Positions 33,951 to 42,534 of a stretch of DNA of 64,000 nt are shown piece after piece. The notes under the pieces are model-generated. The model was not told the origin of the DNA. It did no database searches and saw only the letters and a list, made by a program, of their open reading frames with translations. The number at the start of each line of letters is the position of its first letter. Position 1 is the first letter of the stretch. The position numbers and the translations under genes are program-made. This DNA comes from Amycolatopsis sp. NBC_00345 (GTDB lineage Bacteria > Actinomycetota > Actinomycetes > Mycobacteriales > Pseudonocardiaceae), in NCBI RefSeq assembly GCF_036116635.1, contig NZ_CP107995.1, positions 2,418,001 to 2,482,000 on the forward strand. The letters run 5' to 3'.

Positions 33951-36185
33951 GTGATGACACTGACCTCCGTCGGCCCTTCCGACCCCTCGGCGGTGCACAC
34001 GTGGGCCGACTTCGCCCAGCACCTCGGCGGATTGCACCTACGGAGCGGAAAAACCCTCGGCGACCTCGAGAAGATCGGCAAGAGGCTGCCGGAGACCGGC
34101 GAGAGACTGCGAGACCTGCCGAGGAGCACCGTCAGTGACGCGCTGCGTGGCAGGCGTCCGGTGAAGAAGGACCTGCTGGAAAGCCTGCTCAAGGCGTGGC
34201 AGGTATCGGCAGCGGAACACGCGCAGGTGGTCGGTGCGTGGCAGCGGCTCAACGCGTCGATGGGCCAGGGGCCAGCCAACGCACGCCGCGTCGATGAAGC
34301 GTCCCTGCGCGAACTGGGCGTTCACCCGGCGATTTCGAGCGACGGTGACCACGACGATCTGCCTTCGTACGTCCCGCGCGACTTCGACGACGAGCTCCGC
34401 AACCGGATCGCACACGGTGTCGATCGCGGCTGCTTCGTCCTCCTGGTCGGCGGGTCGTCTTGGGGCAAGACCCGCTCACTCGGCGAGGCGGTCCGGGTGG
34501 TCGTCCCCGACTGGTGGCTGGTGCAGCCGGCGAAAACCCAGGAGATCCACGACCTGCTCGCGGCGCCGACCGAGCGGACGGTGCTTTGGCTGGACGAAAT
34601 CCAGCGCTATTTCGGCGCCGATCCGCCACTGCTGCGGGAACACCTGGTGACCTTGGTCCGGACAACCGGGATGATCGTGGTCGGCACACTCTGGCCCGAC
34701 TCCTACCTCAGGTTCAAACGTCTCCCGGCCGAGGGCGACGACGTACGCGCGGAGGCACGCCTGATCGATTTCGCCACGGTGATCAGCGTTCCGAAAGCTT
34801 TCAGCGACATCGAACGGAGCCGTGCCACCGAAATCGCCGCGGTCGACAGCCGAATCAAGAACGCACTGGCGGTGTTCGACGCCGGGCTGACTCAGGTCTT
34901 GGCCGCCGCGCCCGACCTCGTTACCTCATGGGAACAGGCCCCCGACCCGTACAGCAAAGCCGCCATCTCGGCCACGGCAGAGGCCCGTCGGCTCGGCGTT
35001 CAGAGCCCGCTTCCGGCCATCGCGCTGGCCGCCGCGATGGTGGACTACCTCACGCCCGCCGAGCGGGTAGTGCCGGTCGACGTGTGGCTGGACCGTGCGT
35101 TGACGCACGCCACCGGCCGCCTGCACGGCGCGGTGTCGGCACTCAGCTCGGTCGCCGGCGAGGCAGCCGGGAGTGTGGCGGGGTACGTGGTCGCCGACTA
35201 CCTCGCCCAGCACATCGGCAAGGTTCGCCGCACCGAATGCCCGCCGGACAGCTTGTGGACAGCACTGGTCACCCACGTGAGAGACGTGGACGACCTGCGA
35301 CGGCTGGCCGGCGCGGCCCTCGCCCGGATGCGTTACGGCTACGCCGAGCAGGCACTTCGCCGGCTCCACCAGACCGGTGACCGGACCGCGTTGGCGCACT
35401 TGATCGCGTTGCTGCGCCGGCAGGACCGGCTCGGCGAAGCGATCGCCACGGTGGAGGCCTGGCTGGCGGCTGAGCCCGCCGACAAGCAGCGCTGGATCCT
35501 GCGTGCGGAGCTGGTCGAGATCCAGTCACGAGCCGAGCAGCTCCGGCATCAGGCCGTAGACGATGCCCGCGCGGAAGACCTGCTGGTGGAACTGCTCACG
35601 GATGGCGGGCGAGCGGACGCACTGCGAGCGCACGCAGCAAAAGGCGACGTTGTCGCGCTCGAGGATCTGGCGGAGCTACTGGCCTATCGGGGCTGTCTGG
35701 ACGAGCTGCGCGTACTGGCGGACGGGGGACACCCGGTTGTCCTCGAGCGGCTCGCCGACCTGTTGCGGAGTCTCGGCCGCGAAGCAGAACTGCGACAGCT
35801 GGCCGAGACCGGCGATCCGGTGGCCGAACGTCACCTCGGCTTGCTCTGCGCGCAGGACCTGGACCGGAAGCCGGACGATGCGGAACTTCGGCGGCTGCGG
35901 GCCTCGGCGGCCGACCCAGACGTCTCGGCCGAGCTGCTCGCGACGTTGTTCGACGCTGGCGATCGGCACGCGCTGCTGGCCGAGGTCAATGCGGGTACTC
36001 CCGAGGCAGCCGAGCGGTACCTCGCGCTGCTTACTGCCGATTCGACCGCTGATCGCGGCACCGTCCGCCGGATCCGGCAGTTCGGTCTCCGCGCGGACGG
36101 CTCGCCCGGAGCGGCCGGGCTGCAGTTCACCGACGCCCGACGAAGCGAATCCGGGAAAGGCACCACATGGCCAACGACACCCTGA
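33951..36185 (+). CDS. HTH-ATPase protein with helical repeat C-terminus (STAND-like)
   Basis: About 744 residues (GTG 33951, or ATG 33954). Residues 15-95 look like an XRE-type HTH (ERLRDLPRSTVSDALRGRRP). A P-loop ATPase follows: Walker A VGGSSWGKTRS near 166-176 and Walker B TVLWLDEIQRYF near 209-220. The second half is Leu/Ala-rich helical repeats with many RLAETGDPVA-like units, as in TPR or HEAT sensors. It overlaps the next gene by 19 bases. Similar HTH-ATPase proteins are common in actinobacteria without assigned function; this architecture suits a sensor or activator. Regulation of the operon by its HTH is possible. Confidence 0.72.
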   Translation: MMTLTSVGPSDPSAVHTWADFAQHLGGLHLRSGKTLGDLEKIGKRLPETGERLRDLPRSTVSDALRGRRPVKKDLLESLLKAWQVSAAEHAQVVGAWQRLNASMGQGPANARRVDEASLRELGVHPAISSDGDHDDLPSYVPRDFDDELRNRIAHGVDRGCFVLLVGGSSWGKTRSLGEAVRVVVPDWWLVQPAKTQEIHDLLAAPTERTVLWLDEIQRYFGADPPLLREHLVTLVRTTGMIVVGTLWPDSYLRFKRLPAEGDDVRAEARLIDFATVISVPKAFSDIERSRATEIAAVDSRIKNALAVFDAGLTQVLAAAPDLVTSWEQAPDPYSKAAISATAEARRLGVQSPLPAIALAAAMVDYLTPAERVVPVDVWLDRALTHATGRLHGAVSALSSVAGEAAGSVAGYVVADYLAQHIGKVRRTECPPDSLWTALVTHVRDVDDLRRLAGAALARMRYGYAEQALRRLHQTGDRTALAHLIALLRRQDRLGEAIATVEAWLAAEPADKQRWILRAELVEIQSRAEQLRHQAVDDARAEDLLVELLTDGGRADALRAHAAKGDVVALEDLAELLAYRGCLDELRVLADGGHPVVLERLADLLRSLGREAELRQLAETGDPVAERHLGLLCAQDLDRKPDDAELRRLRASAADPDVSAELLATLFDAGDRHALLAEVNAGTPEAAERYLALLTADSTADRGTVRRIRQFGLRADGSPGAAGLQFTDARRSESGKGTTWPTTP

Positions 36186-36802
36186 CCCCGTCCGACGGCG
36201 CGATCCTCGTCGTGCTGATGGCCGAGGCACGGCCGATGCTCAACACCGAGCTCATCGCCCGGTACGGAATCAACGTCGAAAAGCAGCGCCGGGAACGGCT
36301 CAACCGGCTGCAGCTCGTCCACAGTGAACGGTCGCACCCGACCTACTCCCACGTGCTGGACGACAAGGGTTGGACGCGCGTGCACGAGGAGCTGGACGTC
36401 AGCAGCCCGAAAGCCCGCGCGATCGGTGGGGCGCTGGCCGCGCTGCACGCCAACCTCAGGGATCGCGTGCTGCCGCGCACCGGGTACCACAACCTCACCG
36501 AACTGTTCTCCCGCACGGACATCGCTCCGCGAGAGCTGGCTACCAACCTGGAAACGCGTCTCCGCGCCACCTACGCCGCCCTCGCCGCCGAACCACGGGC
36601 TGGGGTGGCACTGGCACGGTTGCGGCCGTTCTTCGCGGACCTGCCGAAGTCCGATGTGGACGAGGCGCTGCGTCGACTGAACCGGGCGCCGGACGTCAAT
36701 CTGTTCCCGGAGGAAAACCAGAAGTCACTGACCGACGCCGACCGCACCGCGGCGGTCCACCTGGGCGGCCAGGACAAGCACCTGCTGGCGATCGGGGTGT
36801 GA
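36167..36802 (+). CDS. Winged-helix linker protein of the ATPase operon, unknown
   Basis: 211 residues from ATG 36167 behind GGGAAAGG. The N-terminal 75 residues look like a winged helix (ILVVLMAEARPMLNTELI, then RRERLNRLQLVHSERS and HVLDDKGWTRVHEEL). The rest is helical with AALHANLRDRVLPRTGY and ARLRPFFADLP. Similar middle proteins often accompany ATP-driven DNA machines as DNA-binding or loading subunits. It overlaps the upstream gene by 19 bases and the downstream start by one (TGATG), so stoichiometric production with both ATPases is likely. Not assignable to a named family by eye. Confidence 0.65.
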   Translation: MANDTLTPSDGAILVVLMAEARPMLNTELIARYGINVEKQRRERLNRLQLVHSERSHPTYSHVLDDKGWTRVHEELDVSSPKARAIGGALAALHANLRDRVLPRTGYHNLTELFSRTDIAPRELATNLETRLRATYAALAAEPRAGVALARLRPFFADLPKSDVDEALRRLNRAPDVNLFPEENQKSLTDADRTAAVHLGGQDKHLLAIGV

Positions 36803-39800
36803 TGGACGACATGGAGCGTGCCGCCCTCGCCGCCCTCAGGTTCAACTGGGCGGCGGTTCCCGACGACGTGTGGCGGCCTCCCTCGTTCCACGTGGACGGG
36901 CTGCACCCGGCTGTCGTCCAGGTGGTGCGCGACGGGCTCGCCGACGCGGTCGCCAGCGACGGTGCCAGCCCGATCGGCCTGGTGCTCGAAGGACAGCGCG
37001 GCTCGGGCAAGACCCACTTGCTCGGGTGGCTGCGACAGCAGGTACAGACCCGGGGCGGCTACTTCTTCCTGGTGAGCCTGCTCAGCGCGCGGCAGTTCTG
37101 GGTCAGCGTGCTGGCGTCGATGCTGGACGGGCTGGTCCGGCCGGTTCCCGGCAGCGAATCCCAGTCACACCTGTTGCTGCGGCGGTTGTCGGCGCGGGTG
37201 GGGGCTCCCCGCGCCGTCCGCCGGGCGTTCACGGGCGAGAGTGCGTTGACCAAGGACGCGCTGGACGATTTCCTGACCGGCCTGGAGGCCGTCGACGAAT
37301 ACGTCGTCCGCACCAGTCAGGAGACCGTGCGTGCCCTGGCGCTGAGCGCTTCGGCCGAGGTAGCCCATCGGGAAGTCGCCGACAACTACTTCGCCTGCGA
37401 CGAGGAGGCGGTTCCTGGTGAACGCTCGGCCTGGGGAATGCGCCGGGCGGCGCGTACCGCGGAGGAGATCGTCCACGAGCTGTCCCTGATCCTGGCGCTG
37501 ACCGGCCCGACGGTGATGGCCGTCGACCAGATCGACACGCTGCTTGCCCAGTCGGCGCTGGGCGCCGACCCGGCGCACCAGGGCGAGGTCGAAGCGGCGG
37601 CCTGGCACGATGCGATGGTCATCGAGGGAGTCGCCGGCGGCCTTATGTCGCTACGCGAACGCACCCGCCGAACGTTGACCGTCGTGGCTTGCCTGCCCGC
37701 CACCTGGGCGCTGGTCAAGACAAGGGCCACCGCCACTGTTCTCGACCGCTTCCGGGAGGCTCCGCAGCTCGGCACGATCAAGAGCGCGGACCTCGCCCGC
37801 GAGCTCATTGCCCGGCGCTTCGGGACGTACTTCGGCCGGCTCGGGATCGAGCCACCGTACCCCACGTGGCCGGTCCGGCCCGAGGCATTCGATTCCGGCG
37901 GTGACTTCACGCCCCGGCAGTTGCTCATCACCATCGACAGGCACGTCCGCGGCTGCCTGCTCGCCGATACCGCCGCGGAACTGACGCAGCTGGGTGAGCC
38001 CGCGACCGGCCCGCCGACGTCGACCACTGCGATGCCCGAGTCCCCTGCGGACCCGCAGGCGCTGGCCGGGTACGACGCCCGGTTCGAAGCGTTGAAGGAC
38101 ACGGCCGACGTCGCAAGTCCGCTGGAGGCCGAAACCGAGGACACGGTGGTACCGAGCCTGCTCAGCGCCGGCCTGACCGCCTGGAAGCTGGAGCAGGGCG
38201 AGCAGGGCTCGGCGTTCGAGGTGGACCCGCTGCCCAGCGCGAAACCCCGCCTGCACGCCCGGCTGCGCCTGGTCCTCGACGAAAGCACGGGAGACCAGGT
38301 GCACTGGTGCTTCCGCGCCGTCAGCGACAAGCACCACGGCAATGCGGCGCTCAACCGCCTGCGCAACGCCGACGAAGCCGCCGCGCTGGACAGCACGGTG
38401 GCGAAGCGGAAGCTCTTCCTGCTCCGGAACGAGCCCTGGTCGGGTGCAAAGACGCAAGAGGAACTGCGCGCCATCGCGGAGCGGGGCGGGCAAACGCTGC
38501 CACTGGATCACGAGGACTTGCGGGTGCTCACAGCACTCCGCACGCTGCTCGACGACGACCCCACCGGGATCCAGCCGTGGCTAGTCTCACGCCGCCCAGC
38601 CCAGCACCTCTCGGTGTTGCGAACGGCACTGACGGACGTCGGCTCATGGCTTCCGGCCGGCCCGCAACCGACGGCAGCCCCGTCGGTGACGTCTCGGGAC
38701 GAGGTCGTGGTGGCGCCGGAGAATCCCCGGCACGGGGATGCCCCCGCCGACGTACCGACCCTGATCGTCGGGCGCGATCACACAACGGAACGACCTGCCC
38801 GGCTCGACCTCGAAGCTCTGCGCAAGCACATGACGATCTTCGCTGGGTCCGGTTCGGGCAAGACGGTGCTGATCCGCAGGCTCGTCGAGGAGTGCGCGCT
38901 GCAAGGCGTCTCCGCCATCGTACTGGATCCCAACAACGACCTGGCCCGGCTCGGCGACGCTTGGCCGGAACCGCCGGCGCAATGGGACGAGGGCGATGCG
39001 GCGAAAGCAGCCGACTACCTGGACCACACCGACGTCGTGGTGTGGACACCGCGCAGGGAAGCCGGCCGCCCGCTGAGTTTCCAACCGCTGCCCGACTTTG
39101 GCGCCACGCTCGACGACCCCGACGAGTTCGCCGAAGCCGTGGAGGCGGCCGTCGCGTCGCTCGCACCTAGAGCGATGCTGCACGGGCGGGCGGCGAAGGC
39201 GCACTTGGGGCAGGCGGTCCTGCGCCGCGCGGTCGAGCACTACGGCCGGCGGGGTGGTACCCGGTTGCCAGGGCTCATCGACACCCTCGCCGACCTGCCC
39301 GACGGGATCATCGACCTGGCCGACGCCGGCAAGATCGGTGCGGGATTGGCGCAGGCGCTGACGGCCACGATGGTCAACGACCCGTTGTTCGGCGGTACCG
39401 GCACTCCGGTCGACCCTGGCCTGCTGCTCACCCCGAAGGCGGGCAAGCGTGCCCGGGTTTCCGTCATCAGCATGGTCGGGCTGCCGTCCGACGAGGCACG
39501 CCAGAGCTTCGTGAACCAGTTGCAGATGGCGCTGTTCGCGTGGATCAAGAGACACCCGGCCAGCGAGCGGCCGCTGCTCGGCCTGCTGGTCATGGACGAA
39601 GCGCAGACGTTCGCCCCGTCCGGCGCGATCACCGCGTGCACGCGGAGCACCTTGGCCCTGGCCTCGCAAGCTCGGAAGTACGGTCTGGGACTGGTCTTCG
39701 CCACCCAGGCACCCAAAGGCCTGCACAACCGCATCCCGGGCAACGCCGCCACGCAGTTCTACGGCCGGCTCAACAGCCCGATCCAGGTCGAGGCGGCGCG

Positions 39801-39990
39801 AGAAATGGCCAAAGGCAAGGGCGGCGACGTACCGGATGTCTCACGCCTGAGCAGCGGCGAGTTCTACCTGGCCGCGGAGGGCGCGAAGCCACGCAAGCTG
39901 CACGTGCCCCTCTGCCTCAGCTACCACCCCCGCAGTCCGCTCACCAGTGAAGAGGTCGTTTCCCGGGCCGCGGCGGAGCTGGCGAGGTAA
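36802..39990 (+). CDS. Dual-ATPase protein: AAA module fused to HerA/VirD4-like module
   Basis: 1062 residues from ATG 36802. First ATPase: Walker A LEGQRGSGKTHL near 61-72 and Walker B VMAVDQIDTLL near 237-247, resembling KAP/ORC-type AAA domains. A linker of about 280 residues follows. Second ATPase: Walker A FAGSGSGKTVLIRR near 680-693, LDPNNDLARLG, Walker B LLVMDEAQTFAPS near 928-940 and VFATQAPKGLHNRI near 968, characteristic of HerA/FtsK-type DNA translocases. HerA proteins pump DNA in repair and in several antiphage systems. Here no nuclease, SIR2 or DUF4297 gene lies nearby. Confidence 0.8.
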   Translation: MDDMERAALAALRFNWAAVPDDVWRPPSFHVDGLHPAVVQVVRDGLADAVASDGASPIGLVLEGQRGSGKTHLLGWLRQQVQTRGGYFFLVSLLSARQFWVSVLASMLDGLVRPVPGSESQSHLLLRRLSARVGAPRAVRRAFTGESALTKDALDDFLTGLEAVDEYVVRTSQETVRALALSASAEVAHREVADNYFACDEEAVPGERSAWGMRRAARTAEEIVHELSLILALTGPTVMAVDQIDTLLAQSALGADPAHQGEVEAAAWHDAMVIEGVAGGLMSLRERTRRTLTVVACLPATWALVKTRATATVLDRFREAPQLGTIKSADLARELIARRFGTYFGRLGIEPPYPTWPVRPEAFDSGGDFTPRQLLITIDRHVRGCLLADTAAELTQLGEPATGPPTSTTAMPESPADPQALAGYDARFEALKDTADVASPLEAETEDTVVPSLLSAGLTAWKLEQGEQGSAFEVDPLPSAKPRLHARLRLVLDESTGDQVHWCFRAVSDKHHGNAALNRLRNADEAAALDSTVAKRKLFLLRNEPWSGAKTQEELRAIAERGGQTLPLDHEDLRVLTALRTLLDDDPTGIQPWLVSRRPAQHLSVLRTALTDVGSWLPAGPQPTAAPSVTSRDEVVVAPENPRHGDAPADVPTLIVGRDHTTERPARLDLEALRKHMTIFAGSGSGKTVLIRRLVEECALQGVSAIVLDPNNDLARLGDAWPEPPAQWDEGDAAKAADYLDHTDVVVWTPRREAGRPLSFQPLPDFGATLDDPDEFAEAVEAAVASLAPRAMLHGRAAKAHLGQAVLRRAVEHYGRRGGTRLPGLIDTLADLPDGIIDLADAGKIGAGLAQALTATMVNDPLFGGTGTPVDPGLLLTPKAGKRARVSVISMVGLPSDEARQSFVNQLQMALFAWIKRHPASERPLLGLLVMDEAQTFAPSGAITACTRSTLALASQARKYGLGLVFATQAPKGLHNRIPGNAATQFYGRLNSPIQVEAAREMAKGKGGDVPDVSRLSSGEFYLAAEGAKPRKLHVPLCLSYHPRSPLTSEEVVSRAAAELAR

Positions 39991-39993
39991 CTG

Positions 39994-40243
39994 TGCCCGG
40001 GGACGCGGATTTCGCCGACGTTGGTGACCATGGTGTGGAACTTGAGCTTGGTGAACGTCGCGCCTTCGCGGCCGACGCGGCGCTGGGGCGGTAGATGACC
40101 GGGCCGCGGTCGTTGTGCTCGATCGCGACGGCGATCGCCAGCAGCAGCGGAGACAGCAGGGTAAATAGCAGCTCCCAGCCGAAGCCGCCCAGGATCTCTT
40201 TGGCCACGTGGAAGCAGCCGGTGAACACCGGTTCGGTGCCCAA
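39994..40243 (-). pseudogene. Bacterial sugar transferase fragment (polyprenyl-phosphate GPT type)
   Basis: The minus frame reads GWELLFTLLSPLLLAIAVAI and EHNDRGPVIYR; after a shift RRVGREGATFTKLKFHTMV and TNVGEIRVPG. This is the membrane anchor and start of the catalytic domain of WcaJ/EpsE-type transferases. It has no start region and is cut off at the 3' end of the dual-ATPase gene. It shows that the island's right edge was built by recombination. Confidence 0.75.
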
Positions 40244-40295
40244 CAGCTGCCTGATTCTAGCGGGTTGGTGTCCGCGAGACTTCTACACCTACAAA

Positions 40296-40325
40296 TCCGA
40301 GGACGATCTTGCACGCTAACCACAA
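40296..40325 (+). repeat. Right copy of the 30-bp direct repeat flanking the ATPase island
   Basis: TCCGAGGACGATCTTGC then ACGCTAACCACAA, matching 32645-32674 at 28 of 30 positions. It lies between the sugar transferase fragment and the serine recombinase. Intervening 40330-40550 shows no gene other than the recombinase leader. Confidence 0.7.
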
Positions 40326-40550
40326 CGCTCTTACTTGGTTGACCGGGCAAGGTTCGAGGTGGTCAGGACCGTAGCCGCCGCCTGGGGGTCGTGCTTTGGC
40401 TGATGCCCTCGGGTGGAAGGTCCTATCGACGTTCCGGCGCAAAGCTCGACTTCACCGCTCGCCGGTGATCGATCAGCAGGTCGACGAGGTTGATCCTGAT
40501 CGAGCTTACCGAAGTGCCGGTGCTGGACGGACCGGCGGAGGAGGTGGACC

Positions 40551-42302
40551 GTGACGGCTGAAATCAGCACTGACCCGTGGTCGACGCTGGACGACATCCT
40601 GGGCCTGGAGGTCGCTGTTCCGGTGGACGACGGGATCGGCGAGTTGGCGGTCTACGGACGGTGCTCGACCGAGGACAACCAGGACCCGGAGACCTCCCGC
40701 GGCTGGCAGGTCGGGAACGCGAGCAAGTTCGTCGAGCCGCTGGGTGGCCGGATCGTGGCGGAGTACTTCGATATCGGGCAGTCGCGTTCAGTGCCGTGGG
40801 AGCGGCGCACTGAGGCCGCGCGGTTGATGGCGGAGCTGAAGAACCCGCGGCGCAAATGGAACGCCGTGGTGGTCGGCGAGGGTACGCGGTGTTGGTTCGG
40901 TAACCAGTTCTCGCTTATCGCGCCGAAGTTCGCGGCGTACGGGGTGGATCTGTGGGTGCCGGAGCTGGGTGGGAAGTTCGACGCGCGGAACCCGTCGCAC
41001 AAGATGCTCATGAGCGTGTTGGGCGGGATGAGCGAGTCGGAGCGCCAGCACGTCCAGGCCCGCGTCCGCGCGGCGATGGACGCGCAGGTGATCAACGAAG
41101 GTCGGCACCAGGGTGGCCGGGCGCCGTATGGATACGTCGTCGTTGACAGTGGGCCGCACCCGAATCCGCGGAAGGCGGCTGAGGGATTCCGGCTGCGGGT
41201 ACTCGTTATCGAGGACGGGACGGCCGACGTCGTGCAGCGGATCTTCGCTGAGTATCTGGAGGGTGTGGGCGACCGCGCGATCGCGAAGGGACTGAATCAG
41301 GATGGGGTGCCGTGCCCCTCGGAGCGGCGGCCGGAGCAGAACCGGCATCGACTGGCCGATGGCTGGCAGGGCAGCACGGTCCGGTCGATTCTGGAGAATC
41401 CGCGGTACACCGGGTATGCGATCTTCGGTCGCTGGACCAAGCAAGAGACGCTGTTGAACCCGGATGACGTCGGGGCAGGGAACATCGTGCGGTTCCGGCG
41501 GGCGGAGCCGGGACGTGTCGTTCGTTCAAGGCAGCCCGCACACCCGGAGATTGTCTCCGTCGAGACGTTCACGCAGGCGCAGCTGGTGCGCCGGTCGCGT
41601 GCTGCCGGCGGCATGCGCGGCATCGCGAAGCTTGACCGGGACCGGAGCGCTACGAAGCACACGTATCTGTTGAAAGGTTTGGTGCGTTGCGAGATCTGCA
41701 CCCGGAAGATGCAGGGCGCAGCGATTCGGAAGGGCGTCTACTACCGATGCATCGCACGGACAATGGCGCCGGGCTCGGCGGCCCTCGCTGGCCATCCCAA
41801 GACGGTGAACCTTCGCGAGGACGTGGTGACTCCGCCGATCAATGCATGGCTGTGTCAGGTCTTCGATCCGGCCAACCGCGACGAGACCGTGGCCGCCATG
41901 GTCGGGGCGCAGCAGGTCAAGCCGGGGACGGGTCGGGATGCGGTTGAGAAGCGGCTGAAGAACGCGGAGGGGCGGCTGCGGCGCCACCAGGCGGCGATCG
42001 AGGCCGGGGTGGATCCCGCGGCGCTGGTCGACGCGATGAACCTTGCTCAGGCGGAGCGGCAGGCCGCGCGGGCGGAGTTGGACCACCTGCCCGAGGTGGC
42101 CACGGTCGACGCGGCGGAGGTCTACGCGATGCTGGACTCGCTCGGCGACGTCTCGCGGCACCTGAACTCACGGAAACCCGAGCGGATCACGCAGGTCTAC
42201 CGGGACCTGGACCTTCAAGTGGTCTACGACAACGAAAAAGAGACCGCCTTCGTGACGGTCTCTCCACGTGTGGTTAACGTGTGTGTCCGAGGGGGGACTT
42301 GA
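40551..42302 (+). CDS. Large serine recombinase (integrase)
   Basis: 583 residues from GTG 40551 behind GGAGGAGGTGG. The resolvase-type catalytic domain has the nucleophile Ser39 in VYGRCSTED and the downstream GMSESERQHVQARVR helix. A recombinase domain follows (AIAKGLNQDGVPCP, then GSTVRSILENPRYTGYAIFG), then a zinc ribbon with CEIC near 380 and YYRC, and a coiled-coil. It acts on short att sites without homology. The stop lies 19 bases inside the tRNA-Leu gene on the opposite strand, placing the gene exactly at a tRNA 3' end, so it probably integrated its element there. Confidence 0.92.
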   Translation: MTAEISTDPWSTLDDILGLEVAVPVDDGIGELAVYGRCSTEDNQDPETSRGWQVGNASKFVEPLGGRIVAEYFDIGQSRSVPWERRTEAARLMAELKNPRRKWNAVVVGEGTRCWFGNQFSLIAPKFAAYGVDLWVPELGGKFDARNPSHKMLMSVLGGMSESERQHVQARVRAAMDAQVINEGRHQGGRAPYGYVVVDSGPHPNPRKAAEGFRLRVLVIEDGTADVVQRIFAEYLEGVGDRAIAKGLNQDGVPCPSERRPEQNRHRLADGWQGSTVRSILENPRYTGYAIFGRWTKQETLLNPDDVGAGNIVRFRRAEPGRVVRSRQPAHPEIVSVETFTQAQLVRRSRAAGGMRGIAKLDRDRSATKHTYLLKGLVRCEICTRKMQGAAIRKGVYYRCIARTMAPGSAALAGHPKTVNLREDVVTPPINAWLCQVFDPANRDETVAAMVGAQQVKPGTGRDAVEKRLKNAEGRLRRHQAAIEAGVDPAALVDAMNLAQAERQAARAELDHLPEVATVDAAEVYAMLDSLGDVSRHLNSRKPERITQVYRDLDLQVVYDNEKETAFVTVSPRVVNVCVRGGT

Positions 42303-42367
42303 ACCCCCACGCCCATTAAGGGCACTAGCACCTCAAGCTAGCGCGTCTGCCATTCCGCCACTCGGAC
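42284..42367 (-). tRNA. tRNA-Leu (GAG anticodon)
   Basis: An 84-base cloverleaf on the minus strand. The acceptor stem pairs GTCCGAG with CTCGGAC; the anticodon stem-loop is CTAGC-TTGAGGT-GCTAG with anticodon GAG; a long class II variable arm follows (TGCCCTTAATGGGCG); the T arm is GGGGGTTCAAGTCCCCC. CCA is not encoded. Its 3' end overlaps the last 19 bases of the serine recombinase gene. Confidence 0.95.
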
Positions 42368-42381
42368 CTGCTGATGAAGAG

Positions 42382-42411
42382 ACTATACGACGCTCCGGGC
42401 TCCGTTTTCAG
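42382..42411 (-). promoter_or_regulatory. Promoter of tRNA-Leu
   Basis: On the minus strand TATAGT (complement of 42382-42387) is preceded by CTGAAA (complement of 42406-42411) with an 18-base spacer, ending 14 bases before the tRNA 5' end. Confidence 0.6.
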
Positions 42412-42487
42412 GGGGGTCCGACATCCGGGGCCGGGCTGGGTGGCTATTTTGCTCGGTTGATCATCGGCCGGAGGGGTTGGTGGGGCG

Positions 42488-42530
42488 GGAGTGCGGGCGG
42501 CCCCGGCCAAGAGGGGGCGGCCCGCACTCC
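42488..42530. terminator. Hairpin terminator downstream of the LLM monooxygenase gene
   Basis: GGAGTGCGGGC at 42488-42498 pairs with GCCCGCACTCC at 42520-42530, immediately after the stop at 42535 on the minus strand. It also separates the gene from the tRNA. Confidence 0.65.
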
Positions 42531-42534
42531 GGGG

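Noticed and set aside
40257..40442. Small minus-strand gene across the right direct repeat
   Set aside because: No ribosome binding site or family pattern; the frame only exists because the repeat is open in several frames.
42284..42367. A second att copy of the tRNA-Leu 3' end elsewhere in the window
   Set aside because: I looked for the T-arm/acceptor sequence near other island boundaries and found only an 11-base match (TGTGTCCGAGG at 32641), too short to call an attachment site.
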